In this document: positions 9,459 to 17,953 of the stretch, piece after piece | Position numbering within the stretch: position 1 is the stretch's first letter | Layout of the letters: every line of letters starts with the position of its first letter | NCBI GenBank assembly: GCA_023957125.1 | Contig: JAMLHL010000001.1 | Span: 248,001-312,000, forward strand | Length of the DNA: 64,000 nt | Origin: Chitinophagaceae bacterium | GTDB lineage: Bacteria; Bacteroidota; Bacteroidia; Chitinophagales; Chitinophagaceae | Direction: 5' to 3' | Program-made: the position numbers and the translations under genes | Notes under the pieces: model-generated | The model's input: the letters and a program-made list of their open reading frames with translations, nothing else | The model's database searches: none | What the model was told of the DNA's origin: nothing

Positions 9459-10970
9459 ATGGTCAGTGTAATAATACCCGCATTAAACGAAGGGGCTACG
9501 ATAGGGAAAGTGATCCAGCGCATCAAACAGGCGGCGCTACCGATGGAGATCATTGTGGTGGATGATAATTCTTCCGACAATACGGTAAGCGAAGCGTTGA
9601 AAGAAGAAGCAAGGGTGATTACAAGCGCTGCAAAAGGCAAGGGGATATCTATGCATGAAGGCATGCTGGCTGCATCGTTTGATACCATCGTTTATCTTGA
9701 CGCCGACATCCTCACTTATCCCAAAAATATTGTGTCGCTTCTTGCCGGCCCGATAGTGGATGGAGAAGCCGATTTTGTAAAATCATTTTTCGACCGGCAG
9801 GGAGGCAGGGTAACCCAACTGGTTGCCAAACCGCTTTTAAGTATTTTCTTTCCCGAACTCGAAAAATTCAACCAACCGCTGAGCGGGATGATCGCCGCCA
9901 GGAAAGATTTTTTGCAACAGGTAGAATTCGAAAACGACTACGGTGTGGATATTGCCTTACTGATAGACGCCTTCAATAAAAACCTGCGGATAAAAGAAGT
10001 AAATATCGGTTATGTTAAAAACGATATGCAAACGCTTGAGGCATTGGGAACCATGTCACGCCAGGTTTCGAGGACCATATTACAGAAAGCCGACCAGTTT
10101 TCGGGCGGTACCCTGGAAACCCTGTCCGACATCCATACCATTAATGATGAAATGGATTTTGTAATCAAAGAATCTATCCGGAAGCTGAAAAAAATGGTGA
10201 TCATTGATATCAACGTCATCCTCGGATCCTTTAATGCTGCCGCCGCTTATTATTATAACCTTGAACAGCAGTTACACCAGATCAGCGAGCGCTACACCGA
10301 TTGGGCAATCCGCCTGAAAGAAACGGCCCTGCTTTTTAAAGGCAGATCACTGCCTGAACTGCAGGCCATAGCAGATAATATCCCGGTTGCCGCTCATTCG
10401 AGGGATGCCATCCAGCTTATGAAGCAAAATGGTTATATCTGTGTGTTGCTTTCCGATGGATTTGATATTGTGGCAAATCATATCAAAAACAAACTGGGAT
10501 TTGATTATGCTTTCGCCAACAATCTTAAGATGGACAAAAGCATCGCAACCGGAGAATTGGAATTTCCTGAATATTTCACCGAATCGGAGGAGGGCAATGT
10601 GCAATATGACAAAAGCGCGGTGCTGAATTACCTCACCGAAAAATTTGGCATTCCCCAAAAGAATATCGTTTTCGTAAGCAACACAACTGAGGACATTCAC
10701 ATGCTGCAACTCTGCGGGATGGGGATCGTTACCGCCGATGCACCCCAGGCATTAAAACTATGGGCCGATAAAACATTGGCGCCCGGATCATTAAGGCTGC
10801 TCCCGGATCTGATCAGCGGCGATGAAAAAAACCGGCACATGAAGTTGGGCTCCGCAAAATATCTTACAGGAATAGGGCTGCTCGCCGCCACCGCGGCTTT
10901 TGCAGGATTTTATTTGTATGCCAGAAGCAGGAGAAAAGCAAGATCGGCCAATCGTTCAACTGAAGTCTAA
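9459..10970 (+). CDS. GpgS-like family 2 glycosyltransferase fused to a degenerate SerB-like HAD domain
   Basis: Residues 1-220 form a GT-A glycosyltransferase (VSVIIPALNEG, VVDDNSSDNT, the metal-binding D81-A-D83) whose later part, KSFFDR and QPLSGMIAARKDFL followed by YGVDIALLIDAF, resembles glucosyl-3-phosphoglycerate synthase. Residues 246-450 resemble a SerB-type HAD phosphatase: motif I reads D250-I-N252 instead of DxD, motif II keeps S332, and motif IV reads S-N-T-T-E-D (407-412) where active enzymes have GDGAND. A transmembrane helix near residues 475-492 precedes a basic tail. By analogy with fused synthase-phosphatase proteins it could make a glycosyl-glycerate, but the lost acidic residues suggest a weakened or regulatory HAD part. 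Substrate unknown. Confidence 0.8.
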   Translation: MVSVIIPALNEGATIGKVIQRIKQAALPMEIIVVDDNSSDNTVSEALKEEARVITSAAKGKGISMHEGMLAASFDTIVYLDADILTYPKNIVSLLAGPIVDGEADFVKSFFDRQGGRVTQLVAKPLLSIFFPELEKFNQPLSGMIAARKDFLQQVEFENDYGVDIALLIDAFNKNLRIKEVNIGYVKNDMQTLEALGTMSRQVSRTILQKADQFSGGTLETLSDIHTINDEMDFVIKESIRKLKKMVIIDINVILGSFNAAAAYYYNLEQQLHQISERYTDWAIRLKETALLFKGRSLPELQAIADNIPVAAHSRDAIQLMKQNGYICVLLSDGFDIVANHIKNKLGFDYAFANNLKMDKSIATGELEFPEYFTESEEGNVQYDKSAVLNYLTEKFGIPQKNIVFVSNTTEDIHMLQLCGMGIVTADAPQALKLWADKTLAPGSLRLLPDLISGDEKNRHMKLGSAKYLTGIGLLAATAAFAGFYLYARSRRKARSANRSTEV

Positions 10971-11021
10971 AAGGGCTCCCGCCCCGCTTAAAACCCGTAT
11001 CAGTTGAAAATCAGCAAACCT

Positions 11022-11029
11022 TATCTTTG
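11022..11029 (+). promoter_or_regulatory. Bacteroidota -7 box upstream of the Gfo/Idh/MocA gene
   Basis: TATCTTTG matches TAnnTTTG. It overlaps the in-frame TTG at 11027, so that codon is unlikely to be the translation start; the ATG at 11048 lies 18 bases downstream of the box. A TTG at 11004-11006 is a possible -33 element, with a shorter gap than usual. Confidence 0.65.
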
Positions 11030-11047
11030 CTCATTAAATTAACTTCC

Positions 11048-12022
11048 ATGCTTAAAATTGGCATTTTCGGGGTTGGGCATCTCGGTAAATTTCATATCAA
11101 CAACTGGCAAAAAATCAAAGACGTTGAGCTTACAGGTTTTTTTGACCCCAACGAAGAAGCGGCTGCTGCGGCCATAGCCCAATACCAGCTAACCCGGTTT
11201 ACCAATCCCGGAGTCCTTATGGATGCCGTAGATGCCGTAGATATTGTGACGCCTACCACCTTACATTTTGAACTTTGTGAAATGGCAATCCGGAAAAGCA
11301 AACACGTCTTTGTGGAAAAACCGCTTGCCAACAACATGGAGCAGGCCCATAAGATTGTAAAATTAGCCAAAGAAGCCAATGTAAAAGTGCAGGTGGGACA
11401 CGTTGAAAGGTTTAACCCCGCTTTCCTGGCCCTGAAGGGACACACGCTAAATCCGATGTTCATAGAAGTACACCGGTTGGCCCAGTTCAATCCCCGTGGT
11501 ACGGAGGTAAGCGTTATCCTTGATTTGATGATCCACGACATTGATATTATTCTGAGCATCGTAAAAAGCGATGTAAAAAATATTTTTGCCAGCGGCGTAG
11601 CCGTGTTAACCGATACACCCGATATTGCCAACGTGCGTATTGAATTTAACAACGGCTGCGTTGCCAATCTCACTTCCTCCAGGATATCCATGAAAAAAAT
11701 GCGCAAGATGCGGCTGTTTCAAAAAGAAGCCTATATAGGAATTGATTTCCTCGAAAAGAAAACCGAGATCATTAAACTAAAAGATAAGGACGATCCGGAT
11801 GCCTTTACCTTTGACATTGACACCCCAACCGGGAAAAAGATAATTGCTATCTCGAACCCCGCTATTCCCGGATCCAATGCTATTTTACTGGAGCTGGAGT
11901 CCTTTACCCGGTCTATCCTACAGAATACCGCCACCGTGGTGTCGGAGGTAGACGGGATGATGGCAATGGATGTAGCACACCATATCTTACAAAAGATCCA
12001 GGCAGCCAATTCACCTGTCTAA
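11048..12022 (+). CDS. Gfo/Idh/MocA family NAD(P)-dependent oxidoreductase
   Basis: These cytoplasmic enzymes oxidise or reduce sugar or nucleotide-sugar substrates with NAD(P). The 324-residue product opens with a Rossmann fold (MLKIGIFGVGHLGKFH), followed by the family EKP motif in VFVEKPLANN (about residue 95) and the QVGHVERFNPAF block. The C-terminal half is the usual alpha/beta domain with LDLMIHDIDIIL. The start is placed at ATG 11048 because the upstream TTG sits inside the promoter box. It is followed after 25 bases by a polyprenyl-phosphate sugar transferase, so a role in making a nucleotide sugar for a surface glycan is plausible; the substrate cannot be read from sequence. Confidence 0.9.
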   Translation: MLKIGIFGVGHLGKFHINNWQKIKDVELTGFFDPNEEAAAAAIAQYQLTRFTNPGVLMDAVDAVDIVTPTTLHFELCEMAIRKSKHVFVEKPLANNMEQAHKIVKLAKEANVKVQVGHVERFNPAFLALKGHTLNPMFIEVHRLAQFNPRGTEVSVILDLMIHDIDIILSIVKSDVKNIFASGVAVLTDTPDIANVRIEFNNGCVANLTSSRISMKKMRKMRLFQKEAYIGIDFLEKKTEIIKLKDKDDPDAFTFDIDTPTGKKIIAISNPAIPGSNAILLELESFTRSILQNTATVVSEVDGMMAMDVAHHILQKIQAANSPV

Positions 12023-12047
12023 CCATGAAAATGCAGAGGATATCCTG

Positions 12048-13466
12048 ATGAACGACCGGCATAAGATAAATACTTTCTGGTACGCAATAAGCGATTATAT
12101 TACCGCCTGCCTGGCCTGGACGATTGCTTTCTTTGTACGGAAATATTTAACCGGCTTCGACCTGAACGTTTCCGGGGAGCTGGCATCTAACACCACTCTT
12201 CAACTCAGTATTTTTTTGATCCCGCTGGGATGGCCCGCTTTGTTTCTGCTTACAGGGAGTTATCACCGGTCGCTGTATGTTAAATCTTTTCTTGGAGAAT
12301 TTACGGTTACTTTCATCTGCGTCCTTGCCGGCTGCCTGGTATTATTCTTTGTATTGGTACTGGATGACAAGCATGTAAATTACCCATACTATTACAGGGC
12401 TTTTCTTTCTCTTTTCCTCTCGCATTTCATCCTGATCTGGAGCGGCCGCAATCTGCTGCTGAGCATCGCCAGAAAACAATTGCTCAACGGCCGAATATGG
12501 TTCAACGCTATTATTATCGGCAACAATCCTACCGCCCTGAATCTGTACAATGAGATCAAAAAAAATCAGAACCGGCTGGGTTACAAATTCGCCGGCTTTA
12601 TCAATACCGATAATACCGGACAGGCATTAAACCCCTATTTAACCGCATTAGGCAATATGAATCACCTGGAAGAAATATTGGAAAAGGTAAAGCCGGAACA
12701 GGTAGTCATTGCCGTGGAAAATTTTGCGCCGCAGGAAATCACCGCTATCATCAACCGGATCAGTGAGAAAGACGTGGAAATAAAAATCACCCCCAGCAAC
12801 CTGGATATCCTTGCCGGCTCCGTGCGCACGCGCGATGTACTGGATGCCCCCCTTATCGAAATCAAAACCGGCATTATGCCCGAATGGGAATTGTATTTCA
12901 TACGATTAACCGATGTGGTGGTATCTGTTCTGTCCCTTATATTTTTATCTCCACTCATGCTGTACGCGGCTATCAGAGTGCGGCTTTCTTCACCGGGGGC
13001 GGTTGTTTTTTCCCAGTTCCGCACCGGCTACAAAGGAAAAACCTTCCGGATCTATAAGTTCCGTTCTATGTATGCAGACGCCGAAAAAGACGGACCGGCA
13101 CTATCTTCCCGCAACGATCCGCGGATTACCGCCTGGGGAAGGATCATGCGCAAATGGCGCATAGACGAACTCCCCCAGTTCTGGAATGTACTGAAAGGAG
13201 AAATGAGCCTGGTGGGCCCCCGCCCCGAAAGGAAATTTTATATAGACCAGATCAATTTAAAAACGCCTTATTACAAGTATTTGCTGAAGGTGAAGCCCGG
13301 GATTACCAGTTGGGGGATGGTGAAATTCGGTTATGCTGAAAACGTGGAAGAAATGATTCAACGGATGCAATACGACCTGGTGTATATTGAAAATATTTCC
13401 CTGGCGCTTAATTTTAAAATCATGGTGCATACGTTGCGCATTATCTTAAAAGGTAAAGGGCGTTAA
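12048..13466 (+). CDS. Polyprenyl-phosphate sugar-1-phosphate transferase (WcaJ/CpsE-like)
   Basis: This inner-membrane enzyme family transfers hexose-1-phosphate from a nucleotide sugar to undecaprenyl phosphate, starting polysaccharide repeat units. The 472 residues show four N-terminal membrane helices (to about residue 140), a nucleotide-sugar-like Rossmann domain (about 150-260), a helix near 290 and the C-terminal bacterial sugar transferase domain. In that domain the conserved KFRSM, MRKWRIDELPQFWNVLKGEM and VGPRPE motifs are present, including the Asp-Glu pair needed for catalysis. It follows the oxidoreductase by 25 bases. No flippase or polymerase is nearby, so the glycan locus may be split, or the enzyme may start O-glycan or capsule assembly elsewhere. 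Confidence 0.92.
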   Translation: MNDRHKINTFWYAISDYITACLAWTIAFFVRKYLTGFDLNVSGELASNTTLQLSIFLIPLGWPALFLLTGSYHRSLYVKSFLGEFTVTFICVLAGCLVLFFVLVLDDKHVNYPYYYRAFLSLFLSHFILIWSGRNLLLSIARKQLLNGRIWFNAIIIGNNPTALNLYNEIKKNQNRLGYKFAGFINTDNTGQALNPYLTALGNMNHLEEILEKVKPEQVVIAVENFAPQEITAIINRISEKDVEIKITPSNLDILAGSVRTRDVLDAPLIEIKTGIMPEWELYFIRLTDVVVSVLSLIFLSPLMLYAAIRVRLSSPGAVVFSQFRTGYKGKTFRIYKFRSMYADAEKDGPALSSRNDPRITAWGRIMRKWRIDELPQFWNVLKGEMSLVGPRPERKFYIDQINLKTPYYKYLLKVKPGITSWGMVKFGYAENVEEMIQRMQYDLVYIENISLALNFKIMVHTLRIILKGKGR

Positions 13467-13507
13467 TGCCGGAGGTTCAAAAAATCAGCATTATTAGCGA
13501 TTTCCGT

Positions 13508-13515
13508 TATTTTTG
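13508..13515 (+). promoter_or_regulatory. Bacteroidota -7 box upstream of the M1-like gene
   Basis: TATTTTTG fits TAnnTTTG and overlaps the in-frame TTG at 13513, which argues for the next TTG (13534) as the start of the downstream gene. Confidence 0.5.
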
Positions 13516-13533
13516 AAAAAACCAATCATCGTT

Positions 13534-16314
13534 TTGAAAAAGTATCTGTTGCTTATTCTGATCTCCGGGTTTGCGCTAAGCGGCGCCACCCAGGAAACCC
13601 ATTGGCAGCAGCAGGTGGATTACACAATTCGGGTAACCCTCAACGATAGCCTCCATACCCTCAACGGCTTCATCAGCATACAATATCAAAATCGTTCACC
13701 CGATACCTTGTACTATATCTGGTTTCATTTGTGGGCAAATGCTTTTAAAAGCGACAAAACAGCCTATAGCGATCAATTGCTTGAAAACGGACAACTAAGT
13801 TTTTACTTTTCTTCTTCCGAAGAAAAAGGATACATCAACCAACTTGATTTCAGGGTAAACGATACCAGGATCGAACCGGAGGATCACCCGACACACCTCG
13901 ATATTGTGAAATTACCGCTGCCATCGCCCTTACTGCCGGATAGCCAGGTTACCGTCACTACGCCTTTTCATGTAAAGCTACCACGGAATTTTTCAGATGG
14001 AGGACATACAGGACAATCCTACGAAATATTGCAATGGTTTCCCAAACCGGCAGTGTACGACCAAAAAGGCTGGCATCCCATGCCCTTTCTGCAGCAGGGA
14101 GCTCCCTACTGCGAAACCGGTAATTTTAACGTAGCGCTTACCCTACCCCGGAATTATGTGGTGGCTGCCACAGGCATCTTACAGGAAGAAGATGAGAAAG
14201 AATGGCTGAGAGGCAGGTCTTCTTTTACCTGGACGGAGACCCGTTACAGGAAAAAAACGAAGGGAGGAAGCTTTAAAACCATCCGCGAAATTTTTCCGGC
14301 TTCCGATCCTGTAACCAAAACCCTTCATTATGTGGCACGCAATGCGCAGGATTTTGTGTGGTGTGCCGATAAAAGGTTCATTGTGCAACACGATACCTGT
14401 TCACTGGTATCCGGCAAAACAATAGATGTCTATGTGTACTATACGCAGAAATCAAAAGCGCTATGGATTAACGGTATGGATTACGCGAAAAAAGCAGTGC
14501 ATTATTACGCCTCCGTTATCAACACCCCACCCTTTTCTTCCCTGAGTATTGTAGCAGCTTCAGCGAAAATGTATGGGGCATCTGCACACCCTGCTCTGGC
14601 TGTCATTGCCAACAACAAGAAAACGCCCCTAAAGGAAGAAACGGTTTCTCGGGCAATAGGACAAACCTGGATGAACAATCTGTTGTCTGCTAATGCCCGT
14701 GTCCACCCCTGGATGAATAATAGCATAAGCACCTTTTTCGAAAGACAACCTCTCCTCCAAAAGCCGGTAAAAATCAATAATATACACTCCATACACAATT
14801 ACGAAAAGACTGCGTTTGAAACGATGGTATCTGTAAAAAAAGATCAGCCGGTTGAAACTCCGGCAGGTGAGCTTTCAACGCTCAATTACTGGCTTTCATC
14901 GGGCTATAAGGGCTCGGAGTGGCTGCACATCTTAAAAAGTTTTCTTGGAAAAGACACGTTCGACTCCTGCATACAAGTCTATCACCAACAATGGCAGTTT
15001 GGGCATCCCTACCCGGAAGATTTTAAGCAGATTTTTTCAACGGTAAGCAACAAAAACACAGACAGTATCTTCCGCTTACTTAATATAAAAGGTGATTTTT
15101 TGCCCCGGCGTCCAACCCAAATCCGGCCTGTTTGGTTGGCCAAAGCCGACCCCGAAAGATCCTACCATTACATTGGAATATTACCGGCATTGGGTTTCAA
15201 CCTGTACGACAAGTTAATGACCGGAGTGGTTATTCATAATTATAATCTGCCGTTCAACCGTTTTAAATTTGTGGTTGCGCCCTTATACGCCACCGGCAGC
15301 AGGCAAATCAGCGGCATCGGCAGGGCCTCCTACACCTGGTATCCAAAAAGCAGGTTTTATGCTATTGAAGCGGGCTCGGGCTGGGAAAAATTTACGGGCA
15401 ACACCTATGTGGATGAAGAACATACCGCCAATTATTTAGGGTTTAACAAACTCAGTCCCTATATCCGCTTCACCTTTAACAACCACAATCCCCGCAGCCG
15501 GCTCCATAAGTTTATACAATTCAAAACCTATTTTTTAAATACCGATGTTTTGAAGTTCACCTGGGATACGGTAACGATGAAGAGCGACTATTCCATTGCA
15601 AAACAATACAGCAGCCTGGGTCAGTTACGATGGGTAACCGATAACAGCCGGGCGCTCTATCCCTATCGGACCGAGTGGCAATTTGAAGTTTCAAAAGATT
15701 TCGGAAGACTGGTTTATACCGGAAACTATTACTTTAATTATCCGGAAAACGGCGGAATGAATGTCCGCTGGTTTGCCGGAAAGTTTTTCTATTTTGGCGG
15801 GCAAACCAGCCTGAAACGATCCCGTACCGATCCCTATCATTTGAACATGAGCACGCCCAAAGGAGATGAAGATTATACCTATAACAATTATTTTATGGGA
15901 CGGAATGAATTCAACGGCTTCTTCTCACAACAGGTGATGATGCGCGACGGAGGATTTAAAACCCGGACCGATTTACTGAACAGCAAAGTTGGCAAAACGG
16001 ATAACTGGCTTCTGGCGCTGAATTTCACTTCTTCCCTCCATCGGCATCTGCCTGTAAAATTGTTCTTCGATCTGGGTTCCTACAGCGAGGGGTGGGACGA
16101 CAAAACCGGCATACCGAAAATCCTGTTTGATGCCGGCTTCCAGGTATCGCTATGCAAAGACATAGTAAACATATATGTGCCTTTGATCTATAGTAAAATT
16201 TACCAGGACTATTACAAAACCATCCCCGGTAATAATTTCTGGCAGCGGATATCCTTCAGTATGGATATACAAAATATCAGTTTTAGAAAATTAAATCTTC
16301 CACTTCCGTTTTAG
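13534..16314 (+). CDS. M1-peptidase-like secreted protein lacking the zinc and catalytic residues
   Basis: The N-terminal 430 residues follow the M1 aminopeptidase layout: signal peptide (KKYLLLILISGFALS), a beta domain with YIWFHLWANAFKSDKTAY, then the peptidase region. Where active enzymes have HExxH-x18-E, this protein has R373-A-I-G-Q377 and N396, at exactly the same spacing, inside an otherwise conserved frame (GQTW, HPWMN). It should not bind zinc or cleave peptides. Residues 520-926 are strand-rich and end LPLPF with a terminal Phe, suggesting an outer-membrane barrel or adhesion domain. The TTG at 13534 is preferred; TTG 13513 lies in the -7 box. It lies between a glycan-initiating transferase and a FemAB-like protein. 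Function unknown. Confidence 0.85.
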   Translation: MKKYLLLILISGFALSGATQETHWQQQVDYTIRVTLNDSLHTLNGFISIQYQNRSPDTLYYIWFHLWANAFKSDKTAYSDQLLENGQLSFYFSSSEEKGYINQLDFRVNDTRIEPEDHPTHLDIVKLPLPSPLLPDSQVTVTTPFHVKLPRNFSDGGHTGQSYEILQWFPKPAVYDQKGWHPMPFLQQGAPYCETGNFNVALTLPRNYVVAATGILQEEDEKEWLRGRSSFTWTETRYRKKTKGGSFKTIREIFPASDPVTKTLHYVARNAQDFVWCADKRFIVQHDTCSLVSGKTIDVYVYYTQKSKALWINGMDYAKKAVHYYASVINTPPFSSLSIVAASAKMYGASAHPALAVIANNKKTPLKEETVSRAIGQTWMNNLLSANARVHPWMNNSISTFFERQPLLQKPVKINNIHSIHNYEKTAFETMVSVKKDQPVETPAGELSTLNYWLSSGYKGSEWLHILKSFLGKDTFDSCIQVYHQQWQFGHPYPEDFKQIFSTVSNKNTDSIFRLLNIKGDFLPRRPTQIRPVWLAKADPERSYHYIGILPALGFNLYDKLMTGVVIHNYNLPFNRFKFVVAPLYATGSRQISGIGRASYTWYPKSRFYAIEAGSGWEKFTGNTYVDEEHTANYLGFNKLSPYIRFTFNNHNPRSRLHKFIQFKTYFLNTDVLKFTWDTVTMKSDYSIAKQYSSLGQLRWVTDNSRALYPYRTEWQFEVSKDFGRLVYTGNYYFNYPENGGMNVRWFAGKFFYFGGQTSLKRSRTDPYHLNMSTPKGDEDYTYNNYFMGRNEFNGFFSQQVMMRDGGFKTRTDLLNSKVGKTDNWLLALNFTSSLHRHLPVKLFFDLGSYSEGWDDKTGIPKILFDAGFQVSLCKDIVNIYVPLIYSKIYQDYYKTIPGNNFWQRISFSMDIQNISFRKLNLPLPF

Positions 16315-16326
16315 ATAACCCGGCTC

Positions 16327-17235
16327 ATGACATTCTCCATTCAATACCTTGAAAGAAATAATACAGACACCGCGAAGTGGGATGATTGTATCCGTTCCGC
16401 CGATAATGAATTGATATACGGCTATTCATGGTACCTGGATCGCATGGCAGAAAACTGGAGCGCCCTGGTGATCAACAATTATGACGCCGTGATGCCTCTC
16501 ACCTGGAAAAGAAAATATGGTATCCGGTATTTATATCAGCCTCCATTTTGCCAGCAATTGGGTATTTTCGGTAAAAGAGCGGTCTATGGTAAAATGATTC
16601 CGGATTTATTGTCCGCGGCTCGGAAAAGGTTTCCCTTTGCCGAAATATTTCTGAACCATGATAATAACCACCCGGATACGATATTAAAAAACAACTTCAT
16701 TCTGGCTTTAAATAAAAGCTATGATCGGCTTCATGAAAATTTTAAACACGATCTGAAATATAATATTTCCAGGGCCGCAAAAGAAGCGCTGCATTACACC
16801 TCCTCTGCCGATTACACTGCAGTCATAAGCCGGTACAGGAAGGAATACGGCCAACGTTTTCCCCATGTGAAAAATGACGACTATAAAAAACTCCATCATG
16901 TATGCAGATATTTGGATAGCGAAGAAAATCTCATTGTCCGTGAAGTTCGCAAGGAGGAAGCATCGCTTGCCGCATCACTTCTTTTGAAAATGAATAAACG
17001 ACTGTACCTGATCGTTTCAGTTACCACGGCGAAGGGGAGACAACTTCGCGCCAATCATTTCCTGATCAGTGAGATTATAAAAGAGTTTTCAAACCAGGAT
17101 CTGATCCTCGATTTTGAAGGTTCGGATCTCCCGGGGGTAGCGCATTTCTATAAAGATTTCGGTTGTGCGAACCAGCCTTACTCCTTCTTCAGATACAACC
17201 GGCTTCCATTCTTCATCAAATGGTTGAAGGGCTGA
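16327..17235 (+). CDS. FemAB/GNAT-fold acyltransferase-like protein
   Basis: The 302-residue cytoplasmic protein was recognised only at fold level. It has the pattern of FemAB/GNAT proteins: an N-terminal half with ELIYGYSWYLDRMAENW and LYQPPFCQQLGIFG, a middle HDLKYNISRAAKEAL helix, and a C-terminal half with ASLLLKMNKRLYLIVSVTT and ILDFEGSDLPGVAHFYKDFG, which resembles the acyl-donor site of the second GNAT domain. Family members add amino acids or acyl groups to peptidoglycan precursors or sugars. It starts 12 bases after the M1-like gene, so the two are probably co-transcribed, and it ends 9 bases from the convergent ispD. Substrate unknown. Confidence 0.72.
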   Translation: MTFSIQYLERNNTDTAKWDDCIRSADNELIYGYSWYLDRMAENWSALVINNYDAVMPLTWKRKYGIRYLYQPPFCQQLGIFGKRAVYGKMIPDLLSAARKRFPFAEIFLNHDNNHPDTILKNNFILALNKSYDRLHENFKHDLKYNISRAAKEALHYTSSADYTAVISRYRKEYGQRFPHVKNDDYKKLHHVCRYLDSEENLIVREVRKEEASLAASLLLKMNKRLYLIVSVTTAKGRQLRANHFLISEIIKEFSNQDLILDFEGSDLPGVAHFYKDFGCANQPYSFFRYNRLPFFIKWLKG

Positions 17236-17244
17236 TCTTTCCTT

Positions 17245-17931
17245 TTATAAAAACAAACCGGGATGGGCAGTTTTCAACAGTTGTTCCGCCATCGCCAGGT
17301 CGGCAGGTAAGGTGATCTTAATGTTTTCCTTTTCTCCTTCTATTATATATACTTCATGGCCCGCTGTTTCCACTACCGTGGCTTCATCGGTAAAAGCTTC
17401 GCTAAAGGGTTGCTGAAATGCCGGCAGAATAATTTCACTCCGGAAGGTTTGCGGGGTTTGAACAGCAAGCAGCTTACTGCGGTCCACTACCTTCGTCTTT
17501 TCCCCCTCCCGGATACGTACACTGTCACTCACCGTCACCGCCGGGATGGCGCTTCCTTTTTCAAGTGCCTGGTGATAACACCGGCGGATTAAACTTTCAC
17601 TCACCAGGCACCGCACTCCATCATGCACAAATATCACCGACTGCTCCTTTATATATTTTAGTCCATTCTGCACTGAATAAAAACGTGCGGCACCCCCAAA
17701 AGCCAATCGAATCCGTTCCGGTGAAGATGTCTCGCAGACGATCTGCTCCCCTTCAGTTAAGAAATCTTCCGGAACAACCAGGAGGATCTGTACATCAGAG
17801 AAAGCGCCTAAAAAGGCTTCCAGGGTATACCAGATCACAGGCTTCCCCATCAGGTTAAGAAATTGCTTGGGCAGGCTGCTACCCATCCTGCTTCCTTTTC
17901 CACCGGCTACTATCACGGCATATTTTTTCAT
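17245..17931 (-). CDS. ispD: 2-C-methyl-D-erythritol 4-phosphate cytidylyltransferase
   Basis: IspD joins CTP and MEP to give CDP-ME in the non-mevalonate isoprenoid pathway. The 228 residues open with the nucleotidyltransferase signature VIVAGGKGSRMGSSLPKQFL, and carry VFVHDGVRCLVS near residue 100, VQTPQTFR near 155 and FTDEATVVE near 180, all family-typical. The gene is the last of the minus-strand menaquinone cluster, 22 bases after menE. Isoprenoid supply is needed for the menaquinone side chain added by MenA, which makes the grouping meaningful. The ATG at 17931 gives the standard N-terminus. Confidence 0.95.
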   Translation of the reverse strand: MKKYAVIVAGGKGSRMGSSLPKQFLNLMGKPVIWYTLEAFLGAFSDVQILLVVPEDFLTEGEQIVCETSSPERIRLAFGGAARFYSVQNGLKYIKEQSVIFVHDGVRCLVSESLIRRCYHQALEKGSAIPAVTVSDSVRIREGEKTKVVDRSKLLAVQTPQTFRSEIILPAFQQPFSEAFTDEATVVETAGHEVYIIEGEKENIKITLPADLAMAEQLLKTAHPGLFL

Positions 17932-17953
17932 CTGAATGGTTTAGCTTACGAAT

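Noticed and set aside
11027..11047. TTG start adding seven residues to the Gfo/Idh/MocA protein
   Set aside because: The TTG is part of the -7 promoter box, so it would not be in the message.
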